A stretch of DNA of 64,000 nt, taken from NCBI GenBank assembly GCA_030686995.1, contig CM060680.1:199689322-199753321 (forward strand), written 5' to 3'. Shown one piece after another: positions 59,994 through 64,000 of this stretch. This DNA is from Artemisia argyi. Its lineage: Eukaryota; Streptophyta; Magnoliopsida; Asterales; Asteraceae. A program made the translations under genes and the position numbers. The notes under the pieces are model-generated. The model did no database searches. It was not told where the DNA came from and was given only the letters and a program-made list of their open reading frames with translations. Each line of letters opens with the position of its first letter. Positions within the stretch are counted from its first letter, which is position 1.

Positions 59994-61182
59994 GGACAAA
60001 AATAACTACTTCCTATGACCTTGGAGATTAAAGCCATAAATGGCATTAAGAGCATCCAATTCCCCTGGAAGATCATGAATTTGCTTCGAGTAATCATCAT
60101 AGTCATCAAACTCATCTTCACGCTCTTGACTTCTACCAAAAAGATTCGCAGATTCGTCGAACGTGTTAAGAACCTCCTCCTCCTCACTATCAGAAACCAC
60201 AACCTCACCCACCTTGGAAAATGGGTTAGCTCTCTTAGTGACAGAGGCAGACGGAACAGGATGACCATCATCATCCACAAGAGTACCTTTCCCATAAATA
60301 AGAAGCTTTTCAAACTTACTAATTTTATCAACTAAAGGAGTAGAACCAACTTCCTTAGTTCCCATTGAATCACTCACAAGTGGTTCTTGTGATGTAGCAC
60401 CAGTCTTAACCGACTTATCCACATTAACTTCCATTGTATTGCCAGTATCCACATCCATGCTGGTGTCATAAGTAGGAATACCAAACGTATCCGTATCATC
60501 CATATTAAGCGCATCAAATTGGTTAGATGTAGAGATCGTTGTTCCACTCGTACTAGCCACATCATAAGTCTTCTTCTTACTATCATTAACTTTCTTGGGT
60601 ACAGTAGGAGTCTTCTTTGGCTGATATTCAAAATGCTTACCCACAACAGGTTTAGTAAAACCTCCGCGACCCGTATTCGAGGCAGCTTGCTTACCCTTCT
60701 TCTTATTGTTAACAGTCTGAAAACCATCATTAACATTCTTAGAAGGTTGAGCAGTCGGTATCACACCCTTAGGACAATCCACCAAAACATGTCCAAACAC
60801 CTTGCATTTATCACAGCGAGGCGGTTTCCACTCATATTCCACACGGATCTTCTCAATAGTCGAACCCGAACCGTCAAGTAAAGGAATCTCAACAGTAAGG
60901 TTGTCCCTAAGTACCTCATCCGACTTCACTTCAATCATACATCTAGCAAAACTACTCCTACCCCAAGATTCTTTGCACATCTGACTAGTAAAGGCATCCA
61001 ATCTCTTGGGAGTCCCAATCAAAGTAGCAAGCAAACTAAGCCCATCATCAGAAAACATCGCTAAAGGAACATCATGAAATTTAACCCACACCGGAATGTG
61101 AGTTAAATCCTCTTTCAACAAATTGGTATTCAAAGTCCAAGGTTTAAGAATAATAGGAACATTACGGATCAACCATGGACCA
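59787..61182 (-). mobile_element. ORF1-only LINE (L1-type) insertion, 1396 bp
   Basis: It is flanked by a 16-bp duplication, AAGTTAAGTTAGAATT (59771-59786 and 61183-61198), typical of target-primed reverse transcription. On the minus strand it starts inside ORF1 (5' truncation), runs to the ORF1 stop, has a poly-T tract, about 170 bp resembling a LINE 3' UTR (TTTACCGGGTCTTTTGACC) and a short A tail (plus-strand TTTTTTT at the left edge). ORF2 (endonuclease/RT) is absent. It is inserted in the LTR of element F. Confidence 0.85.
60006..61181 (-). CDS. LINE ORF1 protein, 5'-truncated (DUF4283 plus zinc knuckle)
   Basis: The frame is open from the truncation point (GPWLIRNVPIILKPW) to TAG at 60006-60008, about 390 residues, with no in-frame ATG near the start. 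The first about 110 residues match the DUF4283-type RNA-binding fold (LTHIPVWVKFHDVPL, RLDAFTSQMCKESWGRSS), then VEYEWKPPRCDKCKVFGH with CX2CX4HX4C knuckle (CDKCKVFGHVLVDC). The rest is Ser/Thr/Asp-rich and low in complexity. ORF1 proteins bind the LINE RNA in the particle. The long intact frame implies a recent insertion, but the protein lacks its start. Confidence 0.8.
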   Translation of the reverse strand, partial: GPWLIRNVPIILKPWTLNTNLLKEDLTHIPVWVKFHDVPLAMFSDDGLSLLATLIGTPKRLDAFTSQMCKESWGRSSFARCMIEVKSDEVLRDNLTVEIPLLDGSGSTIEKIRVEYEWKPPRCDKCKVFGHVLVDCPKGVIPTAQPSKNVNDGFQTVNNKKKGKQAASNTGRGGFTKPVVGKHFEYQPKKTPTVPKKVNDSKKKTYDVASTSGTTISTSNQFDALNMDDTDTFGIPTYDTSMDVDTGNTMEVNVDKSVKTGATSQEPLVSDSMGTKEVGSTPLVDKISKFEKLLIYGKGTLVDDDGHPVPSASVTKRANPFSKVGEVVVSDSEEEEVLNTFDESANLFGRSQEREDEFDDYDDYSKQIHDLPGELDALNAIYGFNLQGHRK

Positions 61183-61415
61183 AAGTTAAGTTAGAATTGT
61201 TATTCACATGAAAAGTCTTTTTAAAGAATCAAACATATTAAGTTGTGTTTATATCTTTAACCAAACGTCAAGTTCTCAAAGGTTATTTAAGCTAAATAAG
61301 AATCGAAAAAACGGTAAACTATTCAACCCCCCTTCTAGTTTTCCACAATTGGCATCAGGAGCTACGTTACTCAAGATCTTTAAAATAGAATGTATTTTAA
61401 AACTTGGATCGATCC

Positions 61416-62442
61416 ATGGATTTTGAAAATCTCAAAGAAGGGCAACCTATTCAAAACCCACCGCTATTTGAAAAAGAAAACTTACTTGAGTGGAAAAGTA
61501 ATTTTGAAAACTATGTAAAACCAATTGATCAAGATCTTTGGCATACTAATTCTTTTGGTGATTTCAAACCAAAGAAAACAAGTTTTAGAAAACCAAGATA
61601 ACTATCTTAAACTTGATAAAAATACTAAAGCTAAAACAATGATTTATAAAGCTTTAGTACCAAATATGAAAGAATGTATTTTTGTCAAATGGCTAATGAT
61701 ATTTGGAAAAATATGTTAAACTTTCATCAAAGAATATGTCAAGTCAAAGATGATCAATTTGATCTTACATATGAATTAGAAGTTTTAGAAAAACTAATTG
61801 ATAGACACTTAGTAGAAGTTAATACATGTGCTACTAGTTTAAATGTTTTTAATGAAGGTACAAGTGAAGATGAGTACGTGTGTTTTGATGAACTTGCTTG
61901 TGTATCATGGAATGAAATGGATGTTGACGAAGACAATGATTCGTGGACTTGCTTGCGATTCATGGAATAACACGGATGAAGATGAAGCCAACCATCCGGT
62001 TTGTGATTCTAAACTAGATAAAACATCAAGCAAGGTACACTTTGAAACCAAACACTTTTGCTTTGACAAATTTATCCTAGAGTTTTCTAAACTAGAAAAT
62101 GAGTCTAAACGTTTATGCAACATGGACCTAAAAACTATCTTCAAGAATGAGTCTTCAAAATCTTTTAAGAAAATCTTTGAAAAGGAAATCTTGTTAGAAG
62201 ATAAAATGTCTAGAATTGAGAGTTATGTTGAAATTGATCTAGAATGTAAATTATGTCTAGATTACAAGCATAAGATTAAAAAGCAAAATGAGAAAGGAAA
62301 ATCATTAGTTAAATTTGATGAAAGCTCAAAATCTCTTGAAAGATTGTTGAGGAGTCAAAGGTTGTTTAAAGATAAAACCGGATTAGGATTTAACTCAAAA
62401 GCACCATTAACTAATAAAACAAAGCAAGTAAAATTTGTCTAA
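61416..62442 (+). pseudogene. Element F gag, frameshifted
   Basis: ATG 61416 opens a copia gag (MDFENLKEGQPIQNPPLF, NYVKPIDQDLWH) that ends at TAA 61599-61601. Homology continues in other frames: NYLKLDKNTKAKTMIYKAL, then MANDIWKNMLNFHQRICQVKDD, and from about 61960 a long open segment of Lys/Glu/Ser-rich coil ending LTNKTKQVKF at 62442, including the SLERLLRSQRLFKDKTGLG stretch seen in such gag-linked regions. At least three frameshifts are needed. Protease, integrase and RT are not found downstream. Confidence 0.7.
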
Positions 62443-64000
62443 CCTAGAAGAGAGATTTAGAGATAATTCTATCTCTAATAGAAACTCATGATAAAAGAAT
62501 TAAGATTATCATGCTCTATGCTTTTATATGATTGTCTAACCTTCTTGGATACATGAGTAATTGAGTTTCAAAGCGTGTCGTCAAACTAAGACTCTACGCG
62601 TTGTGTTTATCCTCTTGATAGCATCTCTATGCAATTTAAAAGGTACACATTACTTCAACTTGACTTTAATAGTCTCTTGCTTCTAGCATTATGTGTTAGA
62701 ATATGTGTTATTAGTAATATTCTAAAAGTGTTTACTTGCTATTAGTAATAACTAGGATTAGATTCTATGCAACAAGGAAATTCGTCTTTAGTACTAGTAG
62801 GAGATATAAGGTGCTTTGGTTCTTTAACCATCAAGAGATAAACACGAGAAACTCTTGTGTGAGTCTCACTCAACTCTTGCTTACAAGTGAGCTAACTAAG
62901 AATTTCCTAAGTGTTAAAATGTCTAACACTTTTGTGATGCTTGCAAAACAAACCTTTGTTAAATAACATTCTCAAACACCATACTTTGAGTCTTAAATTG
63001 TGTTTTTCCTCAATCACTTCTTCATGATAATCTCACATAAAACACACATGGTGAAATAAATTACATTAGCTTACATTAGGATGTGTGAAAGAAAATGAGT
63101 TTTCAACATCTAGGATTTACACATCAAATGTGACACATAGTCTCATGATGTTGTACCTCTTGGACTTTTTCAAAATAAATAGAGTTCATAGTGTCTTAAG
63201 TAAGAAAACCCAAAGAGTCGAGGAGTCGTTGAATATGACATTTAACGAGTGACCTCCTCCTTCTATGATATCATCTTTGGTAGATGATAACTTAGTCGAA
63301 AGTCCAATGATGGCAAGACAAGTATGTTGTGTAAAACATTAAGAATAAAAGTATAAAATAACATCTCCTCACCATGAGACAAACATTGAATCAAGCAAAA
63401 TTGACATAAGTTATAAAACTTGATTTATAGGTCATAGTTGTGTCTAAACAAATTCAACAAAAACAATTTTTGGAATTTAGAATAAAACAACTAGTGAAAC
63501 GAAATTGATATTTCAAAGTAATCAAGTGAGTATAGTGTCAATTTTTGAAAGACCTTTTGATAATAAAAGCAAGCCACAAAAGCAAGGGATTTTAACTTAA
63601 AGACATTCCTAGTTGCTCTCTTGTTCTCAATGGTTAAGTTATTGATGACTTATCAAGAATGAGATTAGTAAATCCGTAGGTAAAACTAAACGTAGAGAAA
63701 TGTTTGGAAGACTACTTGTTCTCATAACAATTAGATTCAACATTATGTTTAGCTTTTGTCTATGTGCTCGTGTTAAAGAAGATCCTAAAATAACTATTTA
63801 GTTGAGCCTATTTGGATACATCATAAGGTACTACACAACTAGGATTATGGTCTCCCAAAAGAACGGGAATAGAAACCATAGTGTATGCCAAATGGAATTA
63901 TGTCGGTAATAAGTTGATAAGAAAAACACAAGTGGTACTTGCTCTTTTATACTTACTTACCCAATGATTCTCCAAAACGCGTAAGATTCTCAAATTAGTA
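62443..64000 (+). other. No recognisable gene
   Basis: 1.56 kb of AT-rich sequence. No frame resembles pol or a host protein. It may be the non-coding interior of element F or unique flanking sequence; without a 3' LTR the two cannot be told apart. Confidence 0.5.

Larger units (their letters stand above)
58866..61347 (+). repeat. Element F: copia-like 5' LTR, split by a LINE (left edge uncertain)
   Basis: The right edge is firm: CCACA at 61343-61347 followed by a primer-site-like TGGCATCAGGAGC (61350-61362). The left edge is a guess at TGTGATGTGACC, which would pair with the terminal CACA. A TATA motif CTATAAATAC is at 58998-59007. It contains a 70-bp tandem repeat (59274-59441) and roughly 50-bp repeats with AAAGCTTTTCAAAG (from 59645). 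Without the LINE it is about 1.07 kb. No second LTR is in the window. Confidence 0.6.

Overview
This window looks like nuclear DNA of a dicot plant. Genes have short phase-conserved exons with GT..AG introns, the plant-specific B3 (REM) family is present, and most of the sequence is LTR retrotransposons primed by initiator-tRNA-Met-type sites. From memory, the Myb/SANT-NAM-associated gene and the LINE ORF1 (DUF4283 plus CX2CX4HX4C) resemble Asteraceae copies, but that placement is inference.

Layout. (1) 1-28071 is a three-level nest of Ty3/gypsy (Tekay/chromovirus-like) elements. Element A is cut off at its 5' end by the window and has a degenerate pol and a 3' LTR at 24607-28071. Inside its integrase gene sits element B (1197-24231), a non-autonomous relative with 3.46-kb LTRs and no coding capacity. 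Inside B's 3' LTR sits element C (9172-23145), a young, apparently complete 14-kb element with a 1562-codon gag-pol and an extra upstream ORF. Both insertions keep 5-bp target duplications. (2) 28437-37846 is an unrecognised five-exon plus-strand gene whose third intron carries a 7.85-kb non-coding minus-strand LTR element (D). (3) 38050-42305 is a decayed Ty1/copia element (E) without a 3' LTR, fused to a B3 pseudogene. (4) 42306-44271 is that B3/REM pseudogene on the minus strand, hit by a TRIM in exon 2, a Mutator-type MITE in an intron and a nonsense codon. (5) 46358-56612 is the most interesting locus: a minus-strand 12-exon REM gene whose exons are all phase 0 and join into one 1685-residue reading frame with 11 B3 domains, acidic linkers and C-terminal AT-hooks. 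(6) 57205-58543 is a three-exon Myb/SANT plus NAM-associated-domain gene, divergent from the REM gene, with a ~100-bp TA repeat in intron 1. (7) About 58866-62442 is the LTR and decayed gag of another copia-like element (F); its LTR is split by an ORF1-only LINE (59787-61182) with a 16-bp target duplication. 62443-64000 shows no gene.

How it works together. Host coding content is small: the giant REM gene, its dead paralogue, the SANT gene and one unknown gene. The rest is a record of transposition in which paralogous introns and nested LTRs serve as internal empty-site controls. All coordinates, splice joins and difference counts were worked out by eye and no alignment or database search was run.
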